Assembly: GCA_002315675.1 (NCBI GenBank)
Contig: DCHP01000054.1
Location: 45,370 to 62,373 of the forward strand
Reading direction: 5' to 3'
DNA length: 17,004 nt
Source: Rikenellaceae bacterium UBA1749
GTDB taxonomy: Bacteria > Bacteroidota > Bacteroidia > Bacteroidales > Rikenellaceae
The notes beneath the pieces were generated by a model that was not told the DNA's origin, did no database searches, and was given only the letters and a program-made list of their open reading frames with translations. Below, one piece after another: positions 1 through 7,670 of the stretch; position 1 is the stretch's first letter; each line of letters begins with the position of its first letter. The position numbers and the translations under genes were made by a program.

Positions 1-155
1 TTCATAAAGTTACCCAACATACCGGCAAAGCCATAAGTACCTTTCCAGATATTACCAAATGGAGCTGCCATATTGGTGACAAATGAGATCATCGCAAAGA
101 TGAAACACATTGTTACGATGGCGATTACATTACCGCCTTTTTTTTGTTCTGTCAT
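1..155 (-). CDS. MFS sugar transporter, N-terminal fragment (cut by window edge)
   Basis: Only the first 51 codons are inside the window; the gene continues past the left edge. The ATG is at 155-153. The visible protein has a short polar start (MTEQKKGG), then one hydrophobic helix at about residues 9-31 (VIAIVTMCFIFAMISFVTNM), then a loop with AAPFGNIWK and GMLGNF. This matches the start of Bacteroidota major facilitator proteins annotated as glucose/galactose transporters, by recall of the family rather than by a search. It lies 38 bp downstream of galM on the same strand, so it is probably the third gene of a hexose-use unit, acting in the inner membrane. Substrate cannot be told from this fragment. 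The alternative is another MFS sugar permease. Confidence 0.6.
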   Translation of the reverse strand, partial: MTEQKKGGNVIAIVTMCFIFAMISFVTNMAAPFGNIWKGTYGFAGMLGNFM

Positions 156-193
156 AATTGATATTTTTTGTTAAATTAAAATTTTTCGAAATA

Positions 194-1237
194 TTATTCA
201 GCTGTGAATGAATAGATTATATGTTGCTGATATGTACTACCCGGTTCAAGCACGCAAGAAGGGAAATCAGGTTTGTTCGGGGTATCCGGAAACGACTGGC
301 ATTCCATTGCAACACCTGAACGGTCTGAATATGTTGAACGTTTACCCTCAGGAGCTCCATCAAGCCAGTTTCCGGTGTAAATCTGAATTCCGGGCTGGGT
401 AGTAGTTACTGAGACCTTACGTCCTGTTGTTGTTTCAAATAGTTCGGCTGCCTTACACAACTTTCCATTTGCCCAGTTATCAATTGCCCAACAATGATCA
501 TAACCCTTACCCCAGATTAATTGCTGGAACGATTCGGAAATACGTTCTCCAATAGCATGAGGCTGCATGAAGTCCATCGGTGTACCTTTAACGCTTTGCA
601 ATTCACCAGTAGGGATTGCTGTGGAATCTGTAGGAAGGAATTTATTGCAATATAATTTCAAAGAGTGGTCAAGGATATCACCATTACCATCACCTTTCAG
701 ATTGAAATAGACATGATTTGTAAGATTAACTATTGTTTTCTTGTCACATGTCGCATAGTAATCAATTTTGAGATTTGCGTCATCATCCCAGTTGAACCTG
801 GCCTGAACTGTCATATTTCCGGGATATCCTTCCTCCCCATCCGAACTGACATATTCCATAACAACGACCTCACCCTCAACAGATGACTCCCACACATGAT
901 TCTGGAATCCCATCGGACCACCATGAAGGTGATTCGGACCATTGTTGACTGCCAGTCTGTATTGAACACCATCCAATGTAAATCTTCCTTTACATATCCT
1001 GTTTGCATATCGTCCGACACTCTTCCCGAATGCAGCTCCATCGCAGAAATAATCTTTCCAATCCTTGTATCCCAGTACGACATCATCAATCTTGCCATTC
1101 TTGTCAAAGACGCCGATACCAGCTATTGTAGCTCCAAGATTAAGTACTTTAACCCATTCGCCGCGGGAATTTGTGATAGTATAAAGAATAATAGGTTCTC
1201 CCTTATCATTCATTCCCCATACTTGTTGCTCAATCAT
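194..1237 (-). CDS. galM: Aldose 1-epimerase (mutarotase)
   Basis: This 347-residue protein has the usual length for cytoplasmic mutarotases, which interconvert the alpha and beta anomers of galactose and glucose and feed the Leloir pathway. Landmarks in order are LGATI near residue 34, GRYANRI near 75, NGPNHLHGG at 99-107 with the substrate-binding His105, NLTNHVYFNL at 171-180 with the catalytic acid His175, GYDHCW with Asp247, and MECQSFPDTPN with the probable catalytic base Glu312. All key residues of the galactose mutarotase family are present. No signal peptide is visible, so it is likely cytoplasmic. It follows the nucleotidyltransferase by 16 bp and precedes the MFS transporter by 38 bp, which indicates one transcript. 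The galM-hexose transporter pairing is common in Bacteroides-type genomes. Confidence 0.93.
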   Translation of the reverse strand: MIEQQVWGMNDKGEPIILYTITNSRGEWVKVLNLGATIAGIGVFDKNGKIDDVVLGYKDWKDYFCDGAAFGKSVGRYANRICKGRFTLDGVQYRLAVNNGPNHLHGGPMGFQNHVWESSVEGEVVVMEYVSSDGEEGYPGNMTVQARFNWDDDANLKIDYYATCDKKTIVNLTNHVYFNLKGDGNGDILDHSLKLYCNKFLPTDSTAIPTGELQSVKGTPMDFMQPHAIGERISESFQQLIWGKGYDHCWAIDNWANGKLCKAAELFETTTGRKVSVTTTQPGIQIYTGNWLDGAPEGKRSTYSDRSGVAMECQSFPDTPNKPDFPSCVLEPGSTYQQHIIYSFTAE

Positions 1238-1253
1238 ATACTTGTTGATTTTA

Positions 1254-2156
1254 TTATTTGAAAAGAGGAGTTGGATATACTCCCTCGTCTGTCAGTTTCT
1301 GGATTCTTGCAACTGTTGCAGGACGGTCCTCCTTATATGTAACTCCGAACCAGCTGCTTGTAGTTGAAAGGACTTTCAATGTTGCTTTTCCTGAAGAAAT
1401 CAGTTTGTTTACCAGCAGAGGTATAAAGAATTCAGCCTTAAGATTCTGCCTATTCTCATCCAAAAAATCCTTGAACATGCTTTCCGAATGTTCAAAATAA
1501 TCAGGAGTAAATCCGAACAGATTCATCGAAACAGGAATATTTTCCTCCAATGGATGAGTACCGTCAGCTTCAATATAGACAATCTGACCATTCTGGCGTT
1601 CTATCTTTGTACGTTCTACAATTCCAGTAAGATATTTCTCATCATTGACCGTACATACCCCCCTGCTAACCGTTCCGTTTTCAGACAACGTCTTGCAGAC
1701 TTCATAGCCTACCATAGCATACGAGCCTGGTTTATCAACTTCAGAAAGGAATTTACCCATTACTTCAATTGCATTCTGACCATAAAAATCATCAGCGTTG
1801 ATTACAGCAAAAGGCTCGTTGATAGCAGAAGCTGCCATCATAAGGGCATGATTGGTACCCCATGGCTTTTCTCTTCCTTCTGGAACAGTGTAACCTTCTG
1901 GAAGATAATCCAGTTCCTGATATACATATTCAACTTTTATCTTATGTCCAAAGCGTTCCTCATTCATTATAGCCTTAAACTGGTCAGAGAAACTATGTCT
2001 GATAACAAAAACAACTTTGCCAAATCCTGCACGGATAGCATCAAAAACAGAAAATTCAATAATCGCTTCACCTGCCGGGCCTACTCCATCAATCTGTTTC
2101 AATGATCCATATCTTGAGCCCATTCCGGCAGCCAATACTAAAAGTGTGGGTTTCAT
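1254..2156 (-). CDS. Sugar-phosphate nucleotidyltransferase family protein
   Basis: This 300-residue protein has a nucleotidyltransferase fold. The N-terminal signature is LAAGMGSRYGSLKQ at residues 8-21, a variant of the G-x-G-x-R...K loop that binds the NTP in pyrophosphorylases. WGTNHAL near residue 100 and AVINADDFYG near 117-126 supply the likely metal-binding Asp. The C-terminal part (SSWFGVTYKEDRP) is typical of a conserved Bacteroidota/Firmicutes subfamily often annotated only as nucleotidyltransferase. Enzymes of this fold join a sugar-1-phosphate and an NTP to give NDP-sugar and pyrophosphate; which sugar and base cannot be read from the sequence. As first gene of the unit with galM and a hexose transporter, it may make a UDP-hexose, but that is inference. 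A promoter lies directly upstream at 2203-2234. Confidence 0.82.
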   Translation of the reverse strand: MKPTLLVLAAGMGSRYGSLKQIDGVGPAGEAIIEFSVFDAIRAGFGKVVFVIRHSFSDQFKAIMNEERFGHKIKVEYVYQELDYLPEGYTVPEGREKPWGTNHALMMAASAINEPFAVINADDFYGQNAIEVMGKFLSEVDKPGSYAMVGYEVCKTLSENGTVSRGVCTVNDEKYLTGIVERTKIERQNGQIVYIEADGTHPLEENIPVSMNLFGFTPDYFEHSESMFKDFLDENRQNLKAEFFIPLLVNKLISSGKATLKVLSTTSSWFGVTYKEDRPATVARIQKLTDEGVYPTPLFK

Positions 2157-2199
2157 AAATAAAATTTCAATAAAGTGTTACTATTTGTAGATATACTAC

Positions 2200-2231
2200 T
2201 TTACAAATTTAGTTTAAAAAACTAACTTTGC
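2200..2231 (+). promoter_or_regulatory. Bacteroidota-type promoter for the LytM-dxr-rseP run
   Basis: On the plus strand, TTTA (2200-2203, one base off the TTTG consensus) is followed after 19 bases by TAACTTTGC (2223-2231), a perfect -7 box. Transcription would begin near 2238, leaving a leader of only about 12 bases before the ATG at 2251. The -7 box shares bases with the -33 box of the opposing promoter. It probably drives much of the plus-strand gene run. Confidence 0.65.
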
Positions 2232-2234
2232 AAA
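2203..2234 (-). promoter_or_regulatory. Bacteroidota-type promoter for the nucleotidyltransferase-galM-transporter unit
   Basis: Read on the minus strand, TTTG (2234-2231) is followed after exactly 19 bases by TAAATTTG (2211-2204). This is a full match to the Bacteroidota -33 (TTTG) and -7 (TAnnTTTG) consensus. The start of transcription would fall near 2197, about 40 bases before the ATG at 2156. It overlaps the opposing plus-strand promoter almost completely. Confidence 0.72.
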
Positions 2235-2250
2235 AGATTAAAAACGCGTT

Positions 2251-3081
2251 ATGAAATTATCTGTAATCAAATATCTTTCCCAGAAAATCAGGTTTTCAGC
2301 TACCAGAGTCCACACTGATGAGGAAATATGGCATATCAATTCTTCAAGGATAAATGTCATAATAGGAATTATCCTATTCCTGCTGGTAATTGCCGGACTG
2401 GTTATATTTCTGACACTGCGTTCACCGCTTGCAAACTATATTCCTGGATTCCATGGCAAGAAATCCCAGGAAAAACTGGTTGAATCCCTTTACAAATTAG
2501 ACTCACTTACAAACGAGGTTAATCGTTGGGAAAAATACAATGAGAATCTTACCCTAGTACTCGATGGTGGAAATTCCGTATCCGAGGCTGTTGATTCAAT
2601 TACAAAAACGGACAGAAAAATAGCCCCTAGAATTGTTCTGGATTCCATTTTCAGGGAAAAAGTAAAACAGGACTCACTGCTTCATCATACAGGACGGAAG
2701 AATCAGATAAAGAATGTCTTTGAATTGCTACCTCCTTCATCGGGAATGATTTCATCAAGATTCAACCCGGCTATAGGGAACAATGGAATCGTCATTACTC
2801 CACCGCCATCAGGGAGTATTCTGGCCGTAATGGATGGTACTATCGTAAATTCGACATGGAATCCAACAAATGGGTGGACAATAATAATACAGCATTCAGG
2901 CGGTCTGATTTCCGTATACAAATATCTTGCAAGTTCATTACTATCCTCCGGACAGAGAATCGGGGCCGGGGAAGTAATAGGAATGGCATCATCACTGGAA
3001 TCAGGGACTACACCTAAACTTGAGTTTGAAATCTGGCACAACGGAAATGTTGTTGATCCAGAAAACTACATAAGATTTTAA
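2251..3081 (+). CDS. Membrane-anchored degenerate LytM (M23-fold) protein, probably non-catalytic
   Basis: This 276-residue protein has a cytoplasmic N-terminus, one transmembrane helix at about 34-56 and a short helical, possibly coiled segment at about 70-95 (SQEKLVESLYKLDSLTNEV). The C-terminal domain, about 161-276, follows the M23/LytM pattern: GMISSRF, a G-x-I-LAVMDGTIV strand, WTIIIQHSGG, the G-x-V-IG turn and EIWHNGNVVDPENYI. The zinc ligands are gone: the H-x-G-x-D motif reads N177-N-G-I-V181, and the H-x-H motif reads K256-L-E258. The YAHL histidine is also replaced (YKYL, Tyr225). It is therefore unlikely to cut peptidoglycan. By analogy with EnvC and NlpD it may activate or position another hydrolase in the periplasm; that role is inferred. 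It ends 2 bp before dxr, so the two are co-transcribed. Confidence 0.85.
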   Translation: MKLSVIKYLSQKIRFSATRVHTDEEIWHINSSRINVIIGIILFLLVIAGLVIFLTLRSPLANYIPGFHGKKSQEKLVESLYKLDSLTNEVNRWEKYNENLTLVLDGGNSVSEAVDSITKTDRKIAPRIVLDSIFREKVKQDSLLHHTGRKNQIKNVFELLPPSSGMISSRFNPAIGNNGIVITPPPSGSILAVMDGTIVNSTWNPTNGWTIIIQHSGGLISVYKYLASSLLSSGQRIGAGEVIGMASSLESGTTPKLEFEIWHNGNVVDPENYIRF

Positions 3082-3083
3082 AC

Positions 3084-4223
3084 ATGCAGAAACAACGACT
3101 TGCAATATTAGGAGCCACCGGCTCAATAGGTAGGCAGACTATTGATGTCGTACTGGCACATAGTGATTTATTCAGTGTGGAATTGCTTTCAGCCAACAGT
3201 TCCTGGAAAGAACTGGCTGATCTGTCGGTAAAGGTAAATGCCGGTACAGCAATCATTACTGATGACAGATTCTGTGATAGTCTTAAATCAGAACTTGAAA
3301 ATACAGACATCAAGGCTTATGCCGGAGAGAATGCATTGATTTCTGAATTGTCTAATTCGAATATCGATACAGTTGTGGTCGGGATTTCGGGATTTGCAGG
3401 ATTAAGACCTACTTTGGCTGCTATCAAGGCGGGCAAAAAGATTGCTTTGGCCAACAAGGAGACCCTTGTTGTCGGAGGCGACCTTGTAATTCCCATGTCA
3501 AAGCAATACAGTGCGCCAATAATTCCTGTCGACTCCGAACATTCTGCAATTTTCCAATGCCTGGCAGGAGAACATTCTCCGCTGGAGAAATTGATAATAA
3601 CAGCTTCCGGAGGAGCATTGAGGGACGTACCTATTGAGAAACTTAAAGATGCGACTCCAGCTCAGGTCCTGAATCATCCGTCATGGGATATGGGACCGAG
3701 GGTAACTGTCGATTCTGCAACCATGCTGAATAAGGGATTCGAGATAATAGAAGCCCATCATCTTTTTTCAGCCCCATGGGACAAAATCGATGTGGTTATC
3801 CACCCTGAGAGTATTATCCACTCCATGGTAGAATTTGAGGACGGAGCCGTTAAAGCTCAATTAGGTATTCCTGATATGAGAATTCCAATTCAGTATGCAT
3901 TATCATTCCCATACAGGCAGAAAATGCATAACAGCAAAAGATACAATCCAATAACCCCTCTGACTTTCAGGGAAGTTGATTTTAGAAGATACCCATGTCT
4001 TAAACTTGCATACGAATGTATGAAAGAAGGCGGAAGTTCTACGGTAGTATTAAATGCAGCAGGGGAAATTGCTGTCAAAAGATTCCTTTCCGGAGAAATT
4101 CCATATACAGGAATAAGCCAGGTTATCGAGAATGTTCTCAACGGGATTGCTACGGAAAAAATAACTAACTTTGATAATATTTTCGAAATAGACAGAATTG
4201 CCAGGGAAATGGCAACCAGATAA
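3084..4223 (+). CDS. dxr: 1-deoxy-D-xylulose 5-phosphate reductoisomerase
   Basis: This 379-residue cytoplasmic enzyme converts DXP with NADPH to methylerythritol 4-phosphate, the committed step of the MEP route to isoprenoids. The NADPH loop GATGSIGRQT is at residues 10-19, NKETLVVGG at about 124-132, and the metal-binding PVDSEHSAIFQ contains Asp150 and Glu152. ASGGALRD is at 174-181 and the flexible substrate flap HPSWDMG at 198-204. DSATMLNKGFE carries Asn216, Lys217 and the third metal ligand Glu220. VIHPESIIHSMVEF follows. Length and all catalytic residues are normal. It begins 2 bp after the LytM-like gene and is followed after 51 bp by rseP, a neighbour order seen in many bacteria. 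Confidence 0.97.
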   Translation: MQKQRLAILGATGSIGRQTIDVVLAHSDLFSVELLSANSSWKELADLSVKVNAGTAIITDDRFCDSLKSELENTDIKAYAGENALISELSNSNIDTVVVGISGFAGLRPTLAAIKAGKKIALANKETLVVGGDLVIPMSKQYSAPIIPVDSEHSAIFQCLAGEHSPLEKLIITASGGALRDVPIEKLKDATPAQVLNHPSWDMGPRVTVDSATMLNKGFEIIEAHHLFSAPWDKIDVVIHPESIIHSMVEFEDGAVKAQLGIPDMRIPIQYALSFPYRQKMHNSKRYNPITPLTFREVDFRRYPCLKLAYECMKEGGSSTVVLNAAGEIAVKRFLSGEIPYTGISQVIENVLNGIATEKITNFDNIFEIDRIAREMATR

Positions 4224-4274
4224 ATTATTGTAAACTAAATTCAGATTTGTTGCGGAAAGTAAATTTTACGGATA

Positions 4275-5597
4275 ATGGAGACACTTATTAAAATCTTACA
4301 AGTAATACTTAGCTTATCGCTTCTTGTAATAATACATGAAGCGGGTCATTTTATGTTTGCTAAGATATTCCACTGTAGAGTTGAGAAATTTTATCTTTTT
4401 TTTGATTGGAAATTTTCAGTATTAAAATACAAAAGGGGAGAAACAGAATTCGGCATTGGATGGATTCCATTTGGCGGTTATGTAAAAATAGCCGGAATGA
4501 TAGATGAATCCATGGACAAGGAACAGCTGGCTGCCCCAATGCAGCCATGGGAATTTAGGGCAAAACCTGCATGGCAAAGGTTCTTTATAATAATTGGCGG
4601 TGTACTTATGAATGTTGTACTTGCAATCGTCATTTATGCCGGAATCAGTTGTGTTTGGGGGGAGCAATATATTTCAACAACAGATGTTCACAATGGGTAT
4701 TCATATTCCAGTCTTGCACACGAAGCAGGATTTATTGATGGAGACCAGATTCTGAGCATTGATGGCAACATGCCTGAGAATGTTTCATTGATTACCTACG
4801 AAATGGCTCTCGCCAAGGACCGTAACATTCTTGTCAACAGGAATGGTTCCGAAGTTTCGGTTACCATAAGCGATACCATAATCAAAAAGATGCTGAAAGA
4901 TCCTACTTTCGTCCAGCTTAGAATACCTTTCGTCATTGACTCCGTACAAAATGGCATGGGAGCAGAAAGGGCATCACTGCAGAAAGGGGATAGTCTCGTA
5001 TCTGTGAATGGACATGAGATGGTATATATGGATCAGTTCAAGTCTGAATTTGCAAAAAACTGCAATGATACAATCAGTCTTGGGTTTATCCGTAACGGAG
5101 AATTGCAATGCAAGGATGTATTTGTAAATGAACATGGAACAATAGGAGTATTTGTCGGGAATTCCCTTCTTGACTACTACCCTGTCACTACGAAAAGCTA
5201 TAATTTCCTTGAAGCTATTCCTCATGGATTCAAGAGAGGAATAAAGGAAATAGGTGATTATCTTTCTCAATTAAGATTGATAGTATCTCCTGAAACAGAA
5301 ACTTACAAGGAAGTTGGTGGTTTTATTGCTATCGGTAAGATATTCCCTGGTGAATGGGACTGGTACAGATTCTGGAATATTTCAGCACTTCTGTCAATTA
5401 TGCTTGCAGTGATTAACATTCTTCCTATACCGATGCTGGATGGTGGACATCTTGTATTTATTATTTGGGAAATGATTACACGCAAGGCACCAAGTGAAAA
5501 GGTTATGGAAGTAGCTCAGTACATTGGGCTATTCATTGTACTAGCACTGGTTATTCTTGCAAACGGAAATGACATATTAAAATTATTTCTGAAATAA
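4275..5597 (+). CDS. rseP: Site-2 intramembrane zinc metalloprotease (RseP/RIP family)
   Basis: This 440-residue M50-family inner-membrane protease has HEAGH at residues 21-25 (His21, Glu22, His25) in the first membrane helix and the third zinc ligand in LPIPMLDGGH (Asp389) near the C-terminus. GWIPFGGYVKIAGM, near 62-75, is the family's membrane-associated hairpin. Two PDZ-like domains lie between the catalytic helices, at about 145-205 and 222-290. Membrane segments are at about 5-27, 102-125, 367-385 and 413-432. In other bacteria the family cuts anti-sigma factors or other single-pass proteins after a first cleavage outside the membrane. The substrate here is unknown. The stop codon is separated by a single base from the start of the sigma-54 activator, so the two are very likely co-translated. 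Confidence 0.95.
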   Translation: METLIKILQVILSLSLLVIIHEAGHFMFAKIFHCRVEKFYLFFDWKFSVLKYKRGETEFGIGWIPFGGYVKIAGMIDESMDKEQLAAPMQPWEFRAKPAWQRFFIIIGGVLMNVVLAIVIYAGISCVWGEQYISTTDVHNGYSYSSLAHEAGFIDGDQILSIDGNMPENVSLITYEMALAKDRNILVNRNGSEVSVTISDTIIKKMLKDPTFVQLRIPFVIDSVQNGMGAERASLQKGDSLVSVNGHEMVYMDQFKSEFAKNCNDTISLGFIRNGELQCKDVFVNEHGTIGVFVGNSLLDYYPVTTKSYNFLEAIPHGFKRGIKEIGDYLSQLRLIVSPETETYKEVGGFIAIGKIFPGEWDWYRFWNISALLSIMLAVINILPIPMLDGGHLVFIIWEMITRKAPSEKVMEVAQYIGLFIVLALVILANGNDILKLFLK

Positions 5598-5598
5598 C

Positions 5599-6831
5599 AT
5601 GGAAATACAAACACTTAAGAACAATCTAGGGATCATCGGAACTTCACCTGCACTATATAGGGCAATTGAAGTGGCCGTGCGCGTTGCGTCTACAGATTTA
5701 AGTGTACTGATTACTGGCGAAAGCGGGGTCGGGAAAGAGTTCTTCCCAAAGATAATTCACATGAATTCAGCCCGTAAGCACAATAAATATATTGCCGTAA
5801 ACTGCGGTGCAATACCTGAAGGGACCATTGAAAGTGAACTGTTCGGACATGAAAAAGGTGCATTTACCGGTGCCACGGAAGCAAGGAAAGGTTATTTCGA
5901 AGAAGCAAATGGTGGTACAATTTTCCTTGATGAGGTCGCGGAATTACCTCTTACCACACAGGTTCGCCTTCTAAGAGTTCTTCAAAGTGGAGAATTTATT
6001 AGAGTAGGTTCCTCAAAGGCGCAGAAGACTGATGTCAGGGTAATTGCCGCAACAAACATTAATTTATCCGAAGCTATAGAAACAGGGAAATTCCGTTCAG
6101 ACCTGTATTACAGATTGAATACTGTACCTATCCAGATTCCGGCGCTGAGGGAAAGGAAGGAAGATATTCTACTCCTGTTTAGAAAATTTTCAAGTGATGT
6201 CGTCGTAAAATATGGCTTCCCACCTGTAACTCTCGACAAAAAAGCTGAAAGTCTGCTTCTTAATTACTCGTGGCCAGGAAATGTTCGGCAATTGAAAAAT
6301 ATTGCTGAACAAATCGCCACTTTGGAACAAGGGCACGAAATAACGACTGACACCATCAAAGCCTATCTTGGGGATTTCGGGAATGATGAACTTCCAATGC
6401 TGCATCCAGATCACAGATCTTCATCTCATAACAGCGGTTTTTCGGATCCTACAGAAAGAGATATTCTCTATAAACTCCTGTTTGAACTCAAAGGAGAAGT
6501 GACTGAATTGAAAGCCATGATGAAGAACATCCAAAATGGCGAACAGAAGACAACGGTGATGCAGAATTCCGAGATTCAGTCCATCAATACGCCTAGTCAT
6601 GACATCGCAGACAATATCCATGAAGAACCAACATGGAGCGAAGTTGAAGAAGTCGTGGATTTCGACACATCAGGCGAGATGGCTCCAATGACAAAAGAAG
6701 AGAAACAGCGTAGGGATATTATCAAAGCCCTTCAGAAAAACAATGGCAACAGGCGCAATGCTGCAAAAGAGCTGTTCATTTCTGAAAGGACACTATACAG
6801 AAGAATAAGGGAACTTGACATAAAATATTAA
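5599..6831 (+). CDS. Sigma-54-dependent AAA+ transcriptional activator without N-terminal sensor domain
   Basis: This 410-residue bacterial enhancer-binding protein starts almost at once with the AAA+ domain, with no receiver, PAS or GAF domain. Walker A is GESGVGKE at 40-47, and the sigma-54 contact loop GAFTGA is at 87-92. Walker B is GGTIFLDE at 105-112, arginine-finger candidates are in RSDLYYRL at 166-173, and WPGNVRQL is at 235-242. A long polar linker follows (about 266-370) with a probable short coiled coil near 288-312 (LYKLLFELKGEVTELKAMM). The end is a Fis-type helix-turn-helix (RRDIIKALQKNNGNRRNAAK and the following helix to RELDIKY). All residues needed for ATP use and sigma-54 contact are present. 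Its targets are not visible here, and I found no convincing -24/-12 promoter in the window. It lies 1 bp after rseP and 9 bp before thyA. Confidence 0.93.
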   Translation: MEIQTLKNNLGIIGTSPALYRAIEVAVRVASTDLSVLITGESGVGKEFFPKIIHMNSARKHNKYIAVNCGAIPEGTIESELFGHEKGAFTGATEARKGYFEEANGGTIFLDEVAELPLTTQVRLLRVLQSGEFIRVGSSKAQKTDVRVIAATNINLSEAIETGKFRSDLYYRLNTVPIQIPALRERKEDILLLFRKFSSDVVVKYGFPPVTLDKKAESLLLNYSWPGNVRQLKNIAEQIATLEQGHEITTDTIKAYLGDFGNDELPMLHPDHRSSSHNSGFSDPTERDILYKLLFELKGEVTELKAMMKNIQNGEQKTTVMQNSEIQSINTPSHDIADNIHEEPTWSEVEEVVDFDTSGEMAPMTKEEKQRRDIIKALQKNNGNRRNAAKELFISERTLYRRIRELDIKY

Positions 6832-6840
6832 CTGACGTTT

Positions 6841-7638
6841 ATGAAACAATATCTTGATTTACTACAGCACATAATGGATAATGGTGTGGACAGGGCAGAT
6901 AGAACCGGCACAGGCACCCGCTCTGTTTTTGGGTATCAGATGCGATTCAACCTTGAAGAAGGTTTTCCACTCCTAACAACAAAAAAACTATACCTGAGAG
7001 CCATTATTTATGAATTGCTATGGTTTTTAAAAGGGGACACCAATGTCAAGTATCTTCAGGACAATAAAGTAACCATATGGGATGAATGGGCAGATCCAAA
7101 GACGGGAGATCTGGGACATGTATATGGTTATCAATGGAGAAGTTGGCCTACGGCAGACGGCGGACATATTGATCAGATCAGTAATCTAATAGAGCAGATA
7201 AAAAAGAATCCTGATAGCAGAAGACTTATTGTAAGTGCGTGGAATGTTGCAGATATAGACAACATGGCTTTGCCACCATGCCACACGATGTTCCAGTTCT
7301 ATGTAGCAAACGGAAAACTTTCATGTCAGTTATATCAAAGATCTGCAGATACATTCCTGGGAGTTCCTTTCAATATTGCGTCCTATGCCCTTCTTACCAT
7401 GATGATTGCACAGGTTACAGGACTCCGTCCAGGTGAGTTTATCCACACGTTGGGAGACACTCATATTTATCTTAACCACTTCGACCAGGTCAGAGAACAA
7501 TTATCCCGAGAGCCGAGAACTTTACCTAAAATGATTATCAATCCTGAAAAGAAATCCATTTTTGATTTTGAATTTGAAGACTTCTCCTTGGAAGGATATG
7601 ATCCATGGCCTAAGATAACTGCGCCTATTTCTGTATAA
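6841..7638 (+). CDS. thyA: Thymidylate synthase
   Basis: This 265-residue protein is nearly the same length as E. coli ThyA. It methylates dUMP to dTMP using methylenetetrahydrofolate and releases dihydrofolate. The dUMP-phosphate-binding RADRTGTGTRSVFGYQMRF is at about residues 18-36, and FPLLTTKKLY is near 42-51. The nucleophile Cys147 is in ALPPCHTMFQFYV, and LYQRSADTFLGVPFNIASYA and HTLGDTHIYLNH follow. It is a classical ThyA, not the flavin-dependent ThyX. It sits 32 bp before folA, whose product recycles the dihydrofolate made here, and 9 bp after the sigma-54 activator. Confidence 0.98.
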   Translation: MKQYLDLLQHIMDNGVDRADRTGTGTRSVFGYQMRFNLEEGFPLLTTKKLYLRAIIYELLWFLKGDTNVKYLQDNKVTIWDEWADPKTGDLGHVYGYQWRSWPTADGGHIDQISNLIEQIKKNPDSRRLIVSAWNVADIDNMALPPCHTMFQFYVANGKLSCQLYQRSADTFLGVPFNIASYALLTMMIAQVTGLRPGEFIHTLGDTHIYLNHFDQVREQLSREPRTLPKMIINPEKKSIFDFEFEDFSLEGYDPWPKITAPISV

Positions 7639-7670
7639 ATCTCACTTCGTATTAAATCAACCTTCGTATA

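Noticed and set aside
896..1261. 121-codon open frame on the plus strand, antisense to galM
   Set aside because: Shadow frame of a gene with all its catalytic residues intact.
1488..2105. 205-codon open frame on the plus strand, antisense to the nucleotidyltransferase
   Set aside because: It lies wholly inside a well-supported gene on the other strand, its product has no recognisable motif, and there is no promoter for it.
4258..4268. Small palindrome GTAAATTTTAC before rseP
   Set aside because: Eleven A/T-rich bases in an A/T-rich gap are expected by chance, and no second copy was seen.
5671..5690. Possible sigma-54 promoter (TGGCCGTGCGCGTTGC) within the activator gene
   Set aside because: The GG-GC spacing is one base too long for sigma-54, and it lies inside a coding region reading toward its own gene.
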